From an uncultured Desulfobulbaceae bacterium (GTDB lineage Bacteria; Desulfobacterota; Desulfobulbia; Desulfobulbales; Desulfobulbaceae), in contig CAMYOP010000013.1 of NCBI GenBank assembly GCA_947260045.1, forward strand, positions 1-28,975: DNA of 28,975 nucleotides, given 5' to 3'. A model generated the notes under the pieces. That model saw nothing but the letters and a program-made list of their open reading frames with translations, did not search any database and was not told the DNA's origin. Positions 1 to 7,255 of the stretch are shown in pieces (position 1 is the stretch's first letter; each line of letters begins with the position of its first letter). A program made the translations under genes and the position numbers.

Positions 1-52
1 TGTTTTTATTACTCCTGTCTCTGCAGCGCTGCTGACAAAAGATCTGTTTTGA
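1..52 (+). CDS. 3' end of an unidentified gene (partial)
   Basis: One frame is open from the window edge to a TGA at 50-52 and reads VFITPVSAALLTKDLF. The composition is protein-like, and the stop lies 40 bases before the next start on the same strand. A second frame is also open from base 1 to a TGA at 94-96, so the choice of frame is uncertain. Sixteen residues are too few to name a family. This is probably the tail of a gene co-oriented with the exporter that follows. Confidence 0.3.
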   Translation, partial: VFITPVSAALLTKDLF

Positions 53-92
53 AAAAGTTTTTAAAAGGACATTCTGGGATAACACGATTCAA

Positions 93-728
93 ATGATTCT
101 GAGCCTTTCAGCTATATTTTTCTCATCTTTTCTCATCGCCCTGTCAGGTGCCTTGATGCCGGGGCCATTTTTGACGGTGACTGTGAGTGAGAGTTCCCGT
201 AGAGGAATGATCGCAGGACCTTTGTTGATTTTGGGTCATGGTATCCTTGAGCTGGCGCTGGTAGTCGCTTTATTGTCAGGAATGGCTCCCTTCTTTAAAC
301 GTGAGAGTGTGTTTATAACCATTGCACTTGGAGGAGGACTTATTCTTTTCTGGATGGCAATTTCAATGTTTAAAAGCCTGCCCACACTCTCTCTTAATCT
401 CGAGGATAACTCAACAAAGTCTAAGAACCTGATCATTTCTGGAATTCTTTTTAGTTTGGCAAATCCATACTGGACGATTTGGTGGGTTTCCATTGGACTG
501 GGTTATATTATGACTTCCGTCAAGTTAGGGATCCCTGGTGTTATAGCCTTTTTTACTGGCCACATTCTGGCAGATTTGGCATGGTATTCCCTCATATCCT
601 TTAGTGTTGCCAAGGGAAGACGATTCTTCAATGATGCTACATACAGGAAGATGATTGGAGGATGTGCATCTTTTCTGATTGTCTTTGCCTGTTATTTTTT
701 TTACAGCGGCATAGAAAAGGTTCTTTAG
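93..728 (+). CDS. LysE/RhtB-family amino-acid exporter
   Basis: A 211-residue, very hydrophobic protein of the size usual for LysE/RhtB exporters (about 200-215), with roughly six membrane segments spread over its length. The family signature is the N-terminal segment ALMPGPFLTVTVSES (residues about 19-33), where the Pro-Gly-Pro turn is typical. A second conserved element, LANPYWTIWWVSIG, lies near residues 120-133. Members export amino acids or related small metabolites by proton exchange at the inner membrane, but the substrate cannot be read from sequence. The ATG at 93 is the first start after an in-frame TGA at 33-35. The purine-rich AAAAGGA at 63-69 is rather far upstream, so initiation may be weak or the leader folded. 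No downstream partner gene is seen. Confidence 0.85.
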   Translation: MILSLSAIFFSSFLIALSGALMPGPFLTVTVSESSRRGMIAGPLLILGHGILELALVVALLSGMAPFFKRESVFITIALGGGLILFWMAISMFKSLPTLSLNLEDNSTKSKNLIISGILFSLANPYWTIWWVSIGLGYIMTSVKLGIPGVIAFFTGHILADLAWYSLISFSVAKGRRFFNDATYRKMIGGCASFLIVFACYFFYSGIEKVL

Positions 729-842
729 GCTTTTTTTATGAGTGATTCTTTTCAAAAGAAAGACAAGTGTATATCTTAGTTAAAACAACATTTTTTCCCA
801 TCAGGCGTAAGCTCTTTTTTAGCATTGAAGGTATCGACAAGT

Positions 843-872
843 TTGGCGATGGAGGGCTTACCCGTATATAAT
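843..872 (+). promoter_or_regulatory. Putative sigma-70 promoter of the coiled-coil gene
   Basis: A perfect TATAAT at 867-872 is preceded by TTGGCG at 843-848 (4 of 6 matches to TTGACA) with an 18-base spacer. It would start transcription near 879, about 40 bases before the ATG at 921. Confidence 0.45.
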
Positions 873-920
873 GGAAAGGGGTTGCCAGCATTTTCGAGTA
901 ATTATCAAGAGGAGTGAGTC

Positions 921-1184
921 ATGAGCGATACAAAAAGTAGTCTGGATAACTTGAAAGCCACTATTGAACAGCTGAGAGATGAGGTTAAGCTGAAAGCGCA
1001 CCTGGCCAAGGCAGAGGCAAAAGATGAAATGGAAGAGCTGGAGAAAAAGTGGGATTCTTTTCTCACTGAATATAAACCACTGACCGATGAAGCGGGTAAG
1101 ACTGCTGAAAATACAGGAGCAGCCTTATCCATGGTAGCAGATGAGATAAAGGCAGGGTACAAGCGATTGCGCAAACTTTTGTAA
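921..1184 (+). CDS. Small coiled-coil protein, Sll1863-like stress family
   Basis: An 87-residue, highly charged protein with no signal peptide or membrane segment, predicted to be almost entirely helical and coiled coil. The block KLKAHLAKAEAKDEMEELEKK (residues about 26-46) followed by a C-terminal EIKAGYKRLRKLL resembles the small proteins annotated as Sll1863-family stress response proteins. That assignment is from memory of the family pattern, not a search. The start is well supported by AGAGGAG at 908-914, and a good promoter sits just upstream. It is probably a single-gene unit, ending in a large stem-loop shared with the convergent gene. The biochemical role is unknown. Confidence 0.75.
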   Translation: MSDTKSSLDNLKATIEQLRDEVKLKAHLAKAEAKDEMEELEKKWDSFLTEYKPLTDEAGKTAENTGAALSMVADEIKAGYKRLRKLL

Positions 1185-1214
1185 TATCATCCCTTTGCGT
1201 ATCACTGGTATAAG

Positions 1215-1274
1215 TGCCCATTCTCAACATGATATTTTATAAAATATCGTTAAAATGTTGGCATGGGCATTTTT
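1215..1274. terminator. Large stem-loop between convergent genes, possible terminator
   Basis: Arms TGCCCAT (1215-1221) and CAACAT (1225-1230) pair with ATGTTG (1255-1260) and ATGGGCA (1263-1269). Inside is a perfect 18-bp palindrome at 1231-1248 and a 6-base bulge, and TTTTT follows at 1270-1274. It sits 31 bases after the stop at 1184 and covers the last codons of the convergent gene ending at 1250. It would work best for plus-strand transcripts. Confidence 0.5.
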
Positions 1275-2467
1275 CCCCATTTATGATTTCCAGACGCCTC
1301 AATAACCGTTAACACCTCATGATCAAAGGTATCAAGATCCATCAGGAAAACAGGGGTTCTCACCGCGCCCAGTTTTAAAACATCTTCCTGTGCTACAAGC
1401 TTGCCATCCCCGTCAGTTACCCTCAAAAAGACCAGGCGTTCAACATCATAATCCGTCTCTACGGTACCCAGCGTGCTAACAAAATTATAAAAAATCTTGA
1501 AAAATTTACCTAATCCGCCTCTAAATTTGTGTTGATGCCACTCCAGCACCTCTGGAAATCTTTCAATTATATCATCGGAAAAACGACGATCTTCATCTGT
1601 CACTATTGCAGTTAGAAAATAATCTCCAGGGAAAATATAGGCTAGATTGGGAGGACGGTTTCCCTGTAGATATTGAGCTGCCAGAGGATTTTTGCTGATT
1701 ATTTCGTAAAGTTCCTCCACCTCTTTCTGAGGCCTTGGAAATGCAGGTATGATCAAAGTAGAATTACTGGCAACAACCTGTAATTGACTCACAGTATAAC
1801 TCCTGATTCCAAGAGCTATCATTATGGAAAGAGCCATTGTCAAAACATAAAGGCTTAAGATTCCAAGCCACTTCGGAGATATCCAGCCAAAGAACGCCTG
1901 GAATATCTTTCCCCCAGGTTCTCCAGGGATAAACATGGGAGTACCTTTTATATATTGTTCGTATATTTCAGGTACTTCCTGCTTCATTCGCCACTCTTCG
2001 TTTCGAGCTAAAAAGTAGTAAACAAAAAGCATGGTGACATACATTATGAGAATTATAAATCGTGGCCAATAGAGCAATAGACCAAAACCTGAAATAGCCA
2101 GAAAGAGATACTGGGGATGACGTATCTTTGAGTAAAAACTGTTTTGCACAACCCCTTTTTTGGTGAATCTGCCATAGTATAAAGGAATCGCAGCACTAAA
2201 AAATAGTATCAAGCCAACAACAAAAAGAATTTGGAGGTATGAAATTCCTATAATGATACTGTCATCAGGGAAAATCATATGGGGCAGAAAAAACTCTGTG
2301 GTCCAGCTTAGGTATTTGCTTGAAGAAAAAAACTCTAGAATTGGCCCATATACCGAGTAAAAATAAAGGGCAAATGGTGAAATCATTATAACAATTTCAA
2401 TTCCAATAAGAGCGTAGGCAATGATGGTTCCAAGCAAAAGCAGTTTTTTACTTTTTGACTCTTGCAT
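1250..2467 (-). CDS. Membrane methyltransferase, ICMT/PEMT-like, with unknown C-terminal domain
   Basis: The N-terminal half has several membrane segments and the isoprenylcysteine methyltransferase (ICMT/PEMT) fold signature. This is the motif SKIRHPQYLFLAISG, followed by a membrane segment, RNEEWRMKQEVPEIYEQY and a closing MFIPGEPG. In this family these elements bind S-adenosylmethionine at the membrane face. After one more membrane helix (near residues 210-230) come about 175 soluble residues with no motif I recognise, probably on the far side of the membrane. A GTG at 2485 would add six residues, but the ATG at 2467 has AAGAGG (2473-2478) five bases upstream and is preferred. The methyl acceptor is unknown. 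A second, shorter member of the same superfamily lies at 25051-25647. Confidence 0.75.
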   Translation of the reverse strand: MQESKSKKLLLLGTIIAYALIGIEIVIMISPFALYFYSVYGPILEFFSSSKYLSWTTEFFLPHMIFPDDSIIIGISYLQILFVVGLILFFSAAIPLYYGRFTKKGVVQNSFYSKIRHPQYLFLAISGFGLLLYWPRFIILIMYVTMLFVYYFLARNEEWRMKQEVPEIYEQYIKGTPMFIPGEPGGKIFQAFFGWISPKWLGILSLYVLTMALSIMIALGIRSYTVSQLQVVASNSTLIIPAFPRPQKEVEELYEIISKNPLAAQYLQGNRPPNLAYIFPGDYFLTAIVTDEDRRFSDDIIERFPEVLEWHQHKFRGGLGKFFKIFYNFVSTLGTVETDYDVERLVFLRVTDGDGKLVAQEDVLKLGAVRTPVFLMDLDTFDHEVLTVIEASGNHKWGKMPMPTF

Positions 2468-2614
2468 AATTACCTCTTTATTCACTGAGAATATTTATTA
2501 ATATTTTTAAAAAGTTAAATGAATAACAGGAAAAACGATAAGTAATTTTTTTAACAACCGTTTTACCGCATCTCAAATCCTTCAATGCATTGTCATCATA
2601 GTTATTGACACTAA

Positions 2615-3102
2615 TTATTAATTACAAAAACTCCAGAAATAGATGCTGTTTTCAAATTATCTCTTTCTGGAGAGTGCTTTGGAAATGGTAAACTTGTTGC
2701 TGAAGCAGCTTGAAATATGACCATCACTGTTTCTGAACTTTTAGAACAATTTGGAGAGTTCACTGCCTCTGCTTTACGCCATATGTACAAAAAATAAATC
2801 CGGCATGAGTTGGAAACCATCGATCTCATTGAACATACTCAATAGACTCTTTATGGTCTTGTTCAAATGAGCAAGCCAGGCTTAAAGCCACCAGCCCTTG
2901 AATGTAGCCGAATAGATGAAAAATCAGTTCTGGTCAAGTATACTTCTCAAGGAAAAATGTGCCGCGTGGCAAGGAGAATAATAAAAGGATGGCAGCTCAT
3001 TTTCACGAGTACATGAATTTTGTAGAATATTCCTGCAGGCTCCATATTGATGTTTTCTGTGCTATCAGGGGCACTGTTGATTGCACAATCAGTAATGAAT
3101 AA
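2615..3102 (+). pseudogene. Decayed H-NOX (haem NO/O2-binding, HNOB) gene
   Basis: Reading one frame through its stops gives an H-NOX-like order of blocks. First comes VSELLEQFGEFTASALRHMY (about 2730-2790), matching the family's conserved LL..FG..... segment. A possible proximal His codon follows at 2834-2836, then GLKPPALECSRIDEKSVLVK and IIKG. In-frame stops are TGA 2711, TAA 2795 and TAG 2843. Near 2988 the frame shifts, and the new frame continues MAAHFHEYMNFVEYSCRLH to a stop at 3100-3102, as the family C-terminus would. The YxSxR haem-propionate motif reads YTSQG, so the Arg is lost. About 25-30 N-terminal residues are missing. The intact protein would be a gas sensor normally paired with a kinase, cyclase or chemotaxis receptor; none is nearby. 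Confidence 0.72.
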
Positions 3103-3234
3103 TCTCGGGTAATTACTAGGGGTGGTTCGCTTTTAAATATAAGCTTTAGCCACCTGTAATTTTGAGGTTGGAAAAAGTCACAGGAAGACTTGATATTTTT
3201 TTTTTACCCCTTTTTTTACAAACCTGCTCCAGGA

Positions 3235-4917
3235 TCAAAAAGCGGGATTATACCTTGAGTCGAGATCATGTCCGGTATCCAGCTGCCACTGTTCAAAGGT
3301 CTTCCACTGACCTTGCCAGGAAAATGGTGTGGCCGAACCGCCCCTGTATCTATTATTATTGATGAAATGACCAGCATCACTATTGTTTAATACTCTAAAA
3401 AACGGCATATCAGTTGCCGTCTGGATAGTATTATTGTGGACATCAACGTCTGCCACGTTCTCATTTACCGGAAAAAAAACTATTTCTGCTGTTTTGAATC
3501 GAGGGAGGCCATTGTTTTGGAGATAATTATAGCGGAGCGTATGACCCGGCTCTGTCACAAGAATTCCACCATGGGAGTTATTTCTGATAGTATTTCTTTC
3601 TATGAGTACAGGTCCGGCATCATTGTCCAGCATTATGCCCGCACTTTTTAATTCTGCACTGCCACCATCTATAATTCTGTTACGCTTTATAGCATTCCCC
3701 TCACCACTGTATAAGAAGTAAATACCTGCAGAATCATAGGTAAGCTGGTTGGCATTGGACACTTTATTGGCAATTACCGTATTGTATTCAATCTTGGGCG
3801 GGGAATCACCTCCTACAAGGATTCCCGCAGAGCCAGTCATGTCGATATAATTATTTGTTATCACATTGTTTTTTGAAACAGAATTATCGGCAAATACGGC
3901 GATACCAGGTCCAAGAGTATAATTAATCCGATTAAATGAAATAGTATTATCACTTGAGTCCTTAACTAACAATCCGGTATGAAAGCTAAGTGTTCCTGTA
4001 CCATATATTCGTAATTTTTGAATTATAGAATGATCAGTTCTTCCGACAAGCGCTCCTGTACTATTGGCTCCAACTATCTTAAAACTTCGAATGTTCAGGT
4101 AGTCCTGCTGGTTTGTATGGATTCCGAACGTCTCCCTGCCAACACGGATATTGAGTGAGTCGGGATGTACATCTGAATAGAGATAGATTTTCCCTTCCAA
4201 CCAGAACCATTGACCATTATCCTGTAAACTTACAAGTTTTGGAGTCAGGTCAACCGGTGCAAAGCTCCACGGCCATGATTCTTCCATCCCCGTGTCGGGA
4301 TTATATTGCCTGACCTGAATCTGTCTTGTAGTGTCCCAAGACTTAAAATTTGTTATCCCTGTCAAAACTTTGGAGTCCTGATCAACCCCAACAACCCAGA
4401 GGCTGTTATAGGGGCCATCCTGCAGTAAAATAGCTCCGGGAGCTGGAATTGACTCAGTTGCGGGATTAAGGGTTACACTGATAACTTCATGCCGAGGGAT
4501 ATCATTGTACATAAGTACATAGGTCTGGCCAGATGCAACTGAGTATATATTTTCAGCTTCCTGCTGCCAGGAATTGTTAATCGGGGCTGTACAGTCAATG
4601 AGAGGTAAAGGACCACTACCGTATGGACCAAACGAGATCAGTTGGCCTTCAGTTCCGGAAGACGGTATCACAAGCATTTCATTCCATGTCCGTCCCTTGG
4701 CAAAGAGTACAGAATCGCCAGGCAGGAACTGACTATTATTGACCTTGCCTATGGTCTTCCAGGGACTGCTTTGTGAGCCGACATTTGTATCATCACCAAA
4801 TCGGCTGTCAACAAAATAGGTGGCCGAAAAACAGGGGGTGATAGAGAAAAGAACCAAGCATATGCTGAAAAGAAGTTTGCAACAAATAGACATAGATTTC
4901 CGAGTACTGTGATTCAT
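3235..4917 (-). CDS. Secreted right-handed parallel beta-helix protein
   Basis: 560 residues with an N-terminal signal peptide (hydrophobic core about residues 10-28, likely cleavage after PCFSA). The first mature segment, TYFVDSRFGDDTNVGSQSSP then WKTIGKV and a PGDSVLFAKG stretch, is the usual opening of polysaccharide-lyase-like beta-helix proteins. From about residue 270 the chain becomes a ladder of Asn-rich turns (N.I..N.I....GI.V) characteristic of NosD/pectate-lyase-type helices. The likely location is the periplasm or outside the cell, and the likely role is carbohydrate binding or cleavage, but no catalytic residues can be assigned. It stands alone, transcribed away from the brnTA module. 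The ATG at 4917 has only a weak ribosome site; a second ATG at 4893 would still keep the signal peptide. Confidence 0.8.
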   Translation of the reverse strand: MNHSTRKSMSICCKLLFSICLVLFSITPCFSATYFVDSRFGDDTNVGSQSSPWKTIGKVNNSQFLPGDSVLFAKGRTWNEMLVIPSSGTEGQLISFGPYGSGPLPLIDCTAPINNSWQQEAENIYSVASGQTYVLMYNDIPRHEVISVTLNPATESIPAPGAILLQDGPYNSLWVVGVDQDSKVLTGITNFKSWDTTRQIQVRQYNPDTGMEESWPWSFAPVDLTPKLVSLQDNGQWFWLEGKIYLYSDVHPDSLNIRVGRETFGIHTNQQDYLNIRSFKIVGANSTGALVGRTDHSIIQKLRIYGTGTLSFHTGLLVKDSSDNTISFNRINYTLGPGIAVFADNSVSKNNVITNNYIDMTGSAGILVGGDSPPKIEYNTVIANKVSNANQLTYDSAGIYFLYSGEGNAIKRNRIIDGGSAELKSAGIMLDNDAGPVLIERNTIRNNSHGGILVTEPGHTLRYNYLQNNGLPRFKTAEIVFFPVNENVADVDVHNNTIQTATDMPFFRVLNNSDAGHFINNNRYRGGSATPFSWQGQWKTFEQWQLDTGHDLDSRYNPAF

Positions 4918-5204
4918 GGGTACACCATATTTATAAGAATGAATAATTATCCCAGCGCCTAAATCTCAAACATATTTTTCGTTGACCAGTATTCTCCTGG
5001 AAATTTTTCTTTTCAAAGATCCTTTACCTCATGGCTTATCGAAAAACTTATTTTTTCTCCCTATAGTAAGTATAGTTATTCAATTAAATAAATCAACGAG
5101 AATGAGTCCTGTTTCCAATCAAACCTGCTCCAGCACAACCCTTACCGGGGAATCAAAGTTGTATTTGACTCTTTTTGATCGAGGTTGCCCCAATCAATTA
5201 TTCC

Positions 5205-5231
5205 TTATTCGTATTATTCGTATTATTCGTA
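5205..5231 (+). repeat. Three tandem 9-bp repeats TTATTCGTA
   Basis: Perfect copies at 5205-5213, 5214-5222 and 5223-5231, ending 12 bases before the -35 element of the brnT promoter. The position suggests a regulator-binding or slippage-prone element; the function is unproven. Confidence 0.85.
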
Positions 5232-5243
5232 AATAGGAAAAAC

Positions 5244-5271
5244 TTGACAAAATGTACCGCATGAGTATACA
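5244..5271 (+). promoter_or_regulatory. Putative brnTA promoter and operator
   Basis: A perfect TTGACA at 5244-5249, a 16-base spacer and TATACA at 5266-5271. The -10 overlaps the palindrome GTATAC (5265-5270), flanked by GCAT and ATGC, a plausible operator for autorepression as known for BrnT-BrnA systems. Only eight bases separate the -10 from the ATG at 5280, so the transcript may be leaderless. Confidence 0.5.
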
Positions 5272-5279
5272 CATATGCT

Positions 5280-5588
5280 ATGGATGAGATGCACAGAAAG
5301 ATATTGCACCAATGTATTGGCTTCGATTGGGACAATGGAAATATAGATAAAAACTGGATTAAGCACAATGTCAGCTCATCAGAATGCGAACAAATTTTTT
5401 TTAACCACCCACTTGTGATTCAAGATGACATAGAGCACTCGAAGACAGAGAAAAGGTTTTATGCATTAGGCAAAACTGATATGAAGAGATTTTTATTTAT
5501 TGCCTTTACTGTAAGGGGTGGCCTTATTCGTATAATTTCGGCGAGAAGTATGAGTCGTAAAGAAAAGAGGGTCTATAGCAATGAGTAA
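5280..5588 (+). CDS. brnT: BrnT family ribonuclease toxin
   Basis: 102 residues matching the BrnT layout. An opening FDWDNGNIDKNWIKHNVS is followed by a central FFNHPLVIQDDIEH, an EKRFYALGKT segment and the hallmark end RIISARSMSRKEKRVY. BrnT toxins are RelE-fold ribonucleases that halt translation until bound by BrnA. The next gene starts eight bases inside this one, the standard toxin-first order of brnTA. No Shine-Dalgarno sequence precedes the ATG at 5280 or the in-frame ATG at 5289. Together with the close promoter this suggests leaderless initiation. The N-terminus is about ten residues longer than common members, so the second ATG may be the true start. Confidence 0.85.
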   Translation: MDEMHRKILHQCIGFDWDNGNIDKNWIKHNVSSSECEQIFFNHPLVIQDDIEHSKTEKRFYALGKTDMKRFLFIAFTVRGGLIRIISARSMSRKEKRVYSNE

Positions 5589-5850
5589 AAGAATACCTAA
5601 ATTCAAAAATGAAGATGAGGAAAGAGACTTTTGGGCTGCTCACGACTCAACAGAGTTCATTAATTGGAATAAGGCAGAAAGGATTACATTTTCAAATCTC
5701 AAGCCTTCTGTAAAAAAAATATCCCTTCGCCTACCTGAATCAATGTTGGAAGAGTTAAAAATGTTGGCTAATAAAAGAGATGTCCCTTATCAATCTCTAC
5801 TCAAAATTTTCCTCGCAGAACGTTTAGAAAAGGAACTTGCAGCACGCTGA
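5581..5850 (+). CDS. brnA: BrnA/CopG-type ribbon-helix-helix antitoxin
   Basis: 89 residues in the two-part layout of CopG-type antitoxins. The N-terminal toxin-binding arm reads KFKNEDEERDFWAAHDSTEF, followed by NWNKAERI. A ribbon-helix-helix DNA-binding domain follows, with KKISLRLPESMLEELKMLA and then PYQSLLKIFLAERL (about residues 45-82). It neutralises the upstream BrnT toxin and, in known systems, represses the operon as a complex. It overlaps the toxin gene by eight bases, implying translational coupling; the AAAGAGGG stretch just before 5581 can serve as the ribosome site. It could equally be labelled CopG-family antitoxin (PF12441-like), because the two names overlap for such pairs. 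Confidence 0.85.
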   Translation: MSKRIPKFKNEDEERDFWAAHDSTEFINWNKAERITFSNLKPSVKKISLRLPESMLEELKMLANKRDVPYQSLLKIFLAERLEKELAAR

Positions 5851-5943
5851 AGAAAGTTGTTCTTCCATTTATTTATATGGTCAAGACCTGGCACAAGCAA
5901 TAAGGATTAATGCGGTTTTAAAGAGTCACCATTAATTATTTGT

Positions 5944-6072
5944 TCATGCAGCCCGAAGGTCTTTAGAATTTTCATCCAGTAATGTTTCCTGATGCTCGCT
6001 GATGATGTTTTCAATGGTTCTTAATTCGTGCAGCAGTGTAAACCCGATATTTTTTGGCAGGTGTTGCTTCAC
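5944..6072 (-). CDS. Possible 42-residue gene fragment
   Basis: A minus-strand frame from a GTG at 6072 to a TGA at 5944-5946 encodes a chain ending GFTLLHELRTIENIISEHQE and then a short acidic tail. The composition (amphipathic helix, no odd codons) looks like real coding sequence, and it lies just after the RelE toxin on the same strand. There is no ribosome site, and the frame is closed at 6085-6087, so it may be the surviving end of a lost gene. I do not recognise the family. Confidence 0.25.
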   Translation of the reverse strand: MKQHLPKNIGFTLLHELRTIENIISEHQETLLDENSKDLRAA

Positions 6073-6108
6073 TGGAAAAATTTGTCACCAGCATGTGGAA
6101 GGTATGTA

Positions 6109-6378
6109 TCAGGGAAAGAAACGGTAAATCTCTTTCCTGTGAAGAACGCGAATAAAGGTTATCTGGTCATTTTCGATGGTAATGCCAATGCGATAATCAC
6201 CAGTTCTGATCCGGTAATATCTACCTTCGGCTTTCAGTTGTTTGAGGGTGGTGAGTTCTGTGATTACTTCAGCCTGTTCAACGTTCTCAATAATCCGTTG
6301 AATTTGTTTTAGAAGTTCCTGGTTTTTCTTGTGCTTTCGTAAATCCTTGGCAAAACTCTTGGTAAACAAAACTCTCAT
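6109..6378 (-). CDS. RelE/ParE-superfamily toxin
   Basis: 89 basic residues with the full RelE-type pattern. An N-terminal MRVLFTKSFAKDLRKHKK helix is followed by a beta-hairpin GRYYRIRTGDYRIGITIEND and the closing IRVLHRKEIYRFFP. Such toxins cut mRNA on the ribosome. The start ATG overlaps the antitoxin stop in the arrangement ATGA (6375-6378), so the pair is translationally coupled in the usual antitoxin-first order. The length is normal and all conserved basic residues of the hairpin are present, so it is probably active. Confidence 0.85.
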   Translation of the reverse strand: MRVLFTKSFAKDLRKHKKNQELLKQIQRIIENVEQAEVITELTTLKQLKAEGRYYRIRTGDYRIGITIENDQITFIRVLHRKEIYRFFP

Positions 6379-6590
6379 GCGGAATCTTCAGAACCAGTAA
6401 GAATTCCTAAAATCTCACTCTTGTCGGCAAGTCCAGAGTCTTCACCATTTTGAATAGCACGAATCATTGAGACATCTTCAATGGCTTCAACTAAAATATC
6501 GTGAACCACCTCTTTTTTCTCTTCAATAGCCTCCATGATTGCCTGCTTCATGAGATTCTTGAGCTTAATGTCATCAATTAACGTTTCCAT
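6375..6590 (-). CDS. Antitoxin partner of the RelE-type toxin
   Basis: 71 acidic residues (METLIDDIKLKNLMKQAIMEA at the start) forming long amphipathic helices, ending in a short GILTGSEDSA tail, directly upstream of and overlapping the toxin gene. This type of small antitoxin is seen with RelE/StbE toxins. I see no clear DNA-binding motif, so it may act mainly as a toxin-wrapping peptide. Of two nearby ATGs, the one at 6590 is preferred because AAGAGG (6599-6604) lies eight bases ahead of it; the ATG at 6596 is only two bases from that site. An inverted repeat flanking the likely promoter lies about 55 bases upstream. Confidence 0.75.
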   Translation of the reverse strand: METLIDDIKLKNLMKQAIMEAIEEKKEVVHDILVEAIEDVSMIRAIQNGEDSGLADKSEILGILTGSEDSA

Positions 6591-6645
6591 ATTCATTTCC
6601 TCTTTTAGGTCGTGAAAGCTTAAACTCCTTATGCTTTCTTGGCAT

Positions 6646-6705
6646 TGGCTATTCTTAGGAGACTATAAAAAAAATATAGAATGATAATTTTGTCTCCAAT
6701 AGCCA
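6646..6705. promoter_or_regulatory. Imperfect inverted repeat around the antitoxin promoter region
   Basis: TGGCTATT (6646-6653) and GGAGAC (6658-6663) pair with GTCTCC (6692-6697) and AATAGCCA (6698-6705): 14 paired bases with a CTTA bulge. The 28-base AT-rich centre could hold the -10 region of the minus-strand antitoxin gene. It may be an operator or the remnant of a small mobile repeat. Confidence 0.4.
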
Positions 6706-6865
6706 TGTAGCTACCTAAATATTCTGAATTATCTTATTGAACCATTTTTTTATCTTATTCGCCACCAAAAGGTATTGGTCAACGATAGTCTCATTTTAGC
6801 CATACCAAGCTAAATCTACACCTAATGCGTTTAGGAGATCATTTTAATGAGTGAATCTTAGTTAT

Positions 6866-6894
6866 AAAAGAGATGGTATGGGGTCAAGATTATT
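6866..6894 (+). repeat. 29-bp direct repeat, copy 1
   Basis: Matches 7406-7434 at 28 of 29 positions; the core is AGATGGTATG then GGTCAAGATTATT. It lies left of the orphan toxin gene, 540 bases from copy 2 and in the same orientation. The core resembles sequences found at edges of REP-associated elements, but no transposase is present. Confidence 0.85.
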
Positions 6895-6985
6895 CTGTTC
6901 TAAACACTTGAACCGAAAGAGTTCAATCCTCCTTGAAAACGTTCGAAGTTCCGTTCCCTGAAAAGCAAAAATAATACACCTATCC

Positions 6986-7255
6986 ATGCATTCGAGCCAT
7001 TTCATTTTTCAGCGTATGCATATACAAGTTTACACAAACGCCCCGAATGCTAGATTCTTAACAACGGTGTTTGAAAGCCCTCATGTCCCAGGAAGCAAGT
7101 TATCTGGTTTTGACAATCACTATAAAATCAAGTTAAGAGCAACTGGATACAGACTTGTTTATGAAGTCGTGGATAAGGGAATCTATATTTTAGTCATTGT
7201 TGTAGGGAAAAGAGATAAAAATATGGTCTATAAAAAGATCGCAAAAACAAAATAA
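6986..7255 (+). CDS. Orphan RelE-like toxin with atypical N-terminus
   Basis: From residue about 29 the protein follows the RelE/ParE pattern closely: FESPHVPGSKLSGFDNHYKI, then KLRATGYRLVYEV and VVGKRDKNMVYKKIAK to the end. The first 28 residues do not match the usual opening helices, and fewer residues precede the SPHVP block than normal. No ribosome site and no antitoxin gene are visible. The gene therefore looks 5'-damaged or captured without its partner. It lies between two 29-bp direct repeats, which suggests it arrived or was rearranged as a unit. It may be inactive. Confidence 0.6.
   Translation: MHSSHFIFQRMHIQVYTNAPNARFLTTVFESPHVPGSKLSGFDNHYKIKLRATGYRLVYEVVDKGIYILVIVVGKRDKNMVYKKIAKTK

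Larger units (their letters stand above)
4918..5279. other. Divergent intergenic region between beta-helix gene and brnT
   Basis: 362 AT-rich bases without a convincing gene; an 84-codon open frame at 4982-5236 has no protein-like character. Its right end holds three copies of a 9-base repeat and the brnT promoter, listed separately. The beta-helix gene promoter must also lie here, but I cannot place it with confidence. Confidence 0.6.
6597..6985. other. Intergenic region upstream of antitoxin and orphan toxin
   Basis: 389 AT-rich bases with no gene. It contains the imperfect inverted repeat at 6646-6705 near the antitoxin start and the first copy of a 29-bp direct repeat at 6866-6894. I see no antitoxin for the following orphan toxin in any frame. 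Confidence 0.6.

Noticed and set aside
2611..2829. Minus-strand open frame of 72 codons
   Set aside because: It is the complementary shadow of the H-NOX remnant, which explains the sequence better.
4982..5236. Open frame of 84 codons on the plus strand
   Set aside because: No protein-like composition or ribosome site; its end is built from the TTATTCGTA repeats, so it is taken as non-coding.
5875..5895. Third copy of the 29-bp repeat after brnA (TATGGTCAAGA)
   Set aside because: Only about 11 bases agree, too short and imperfect to count.
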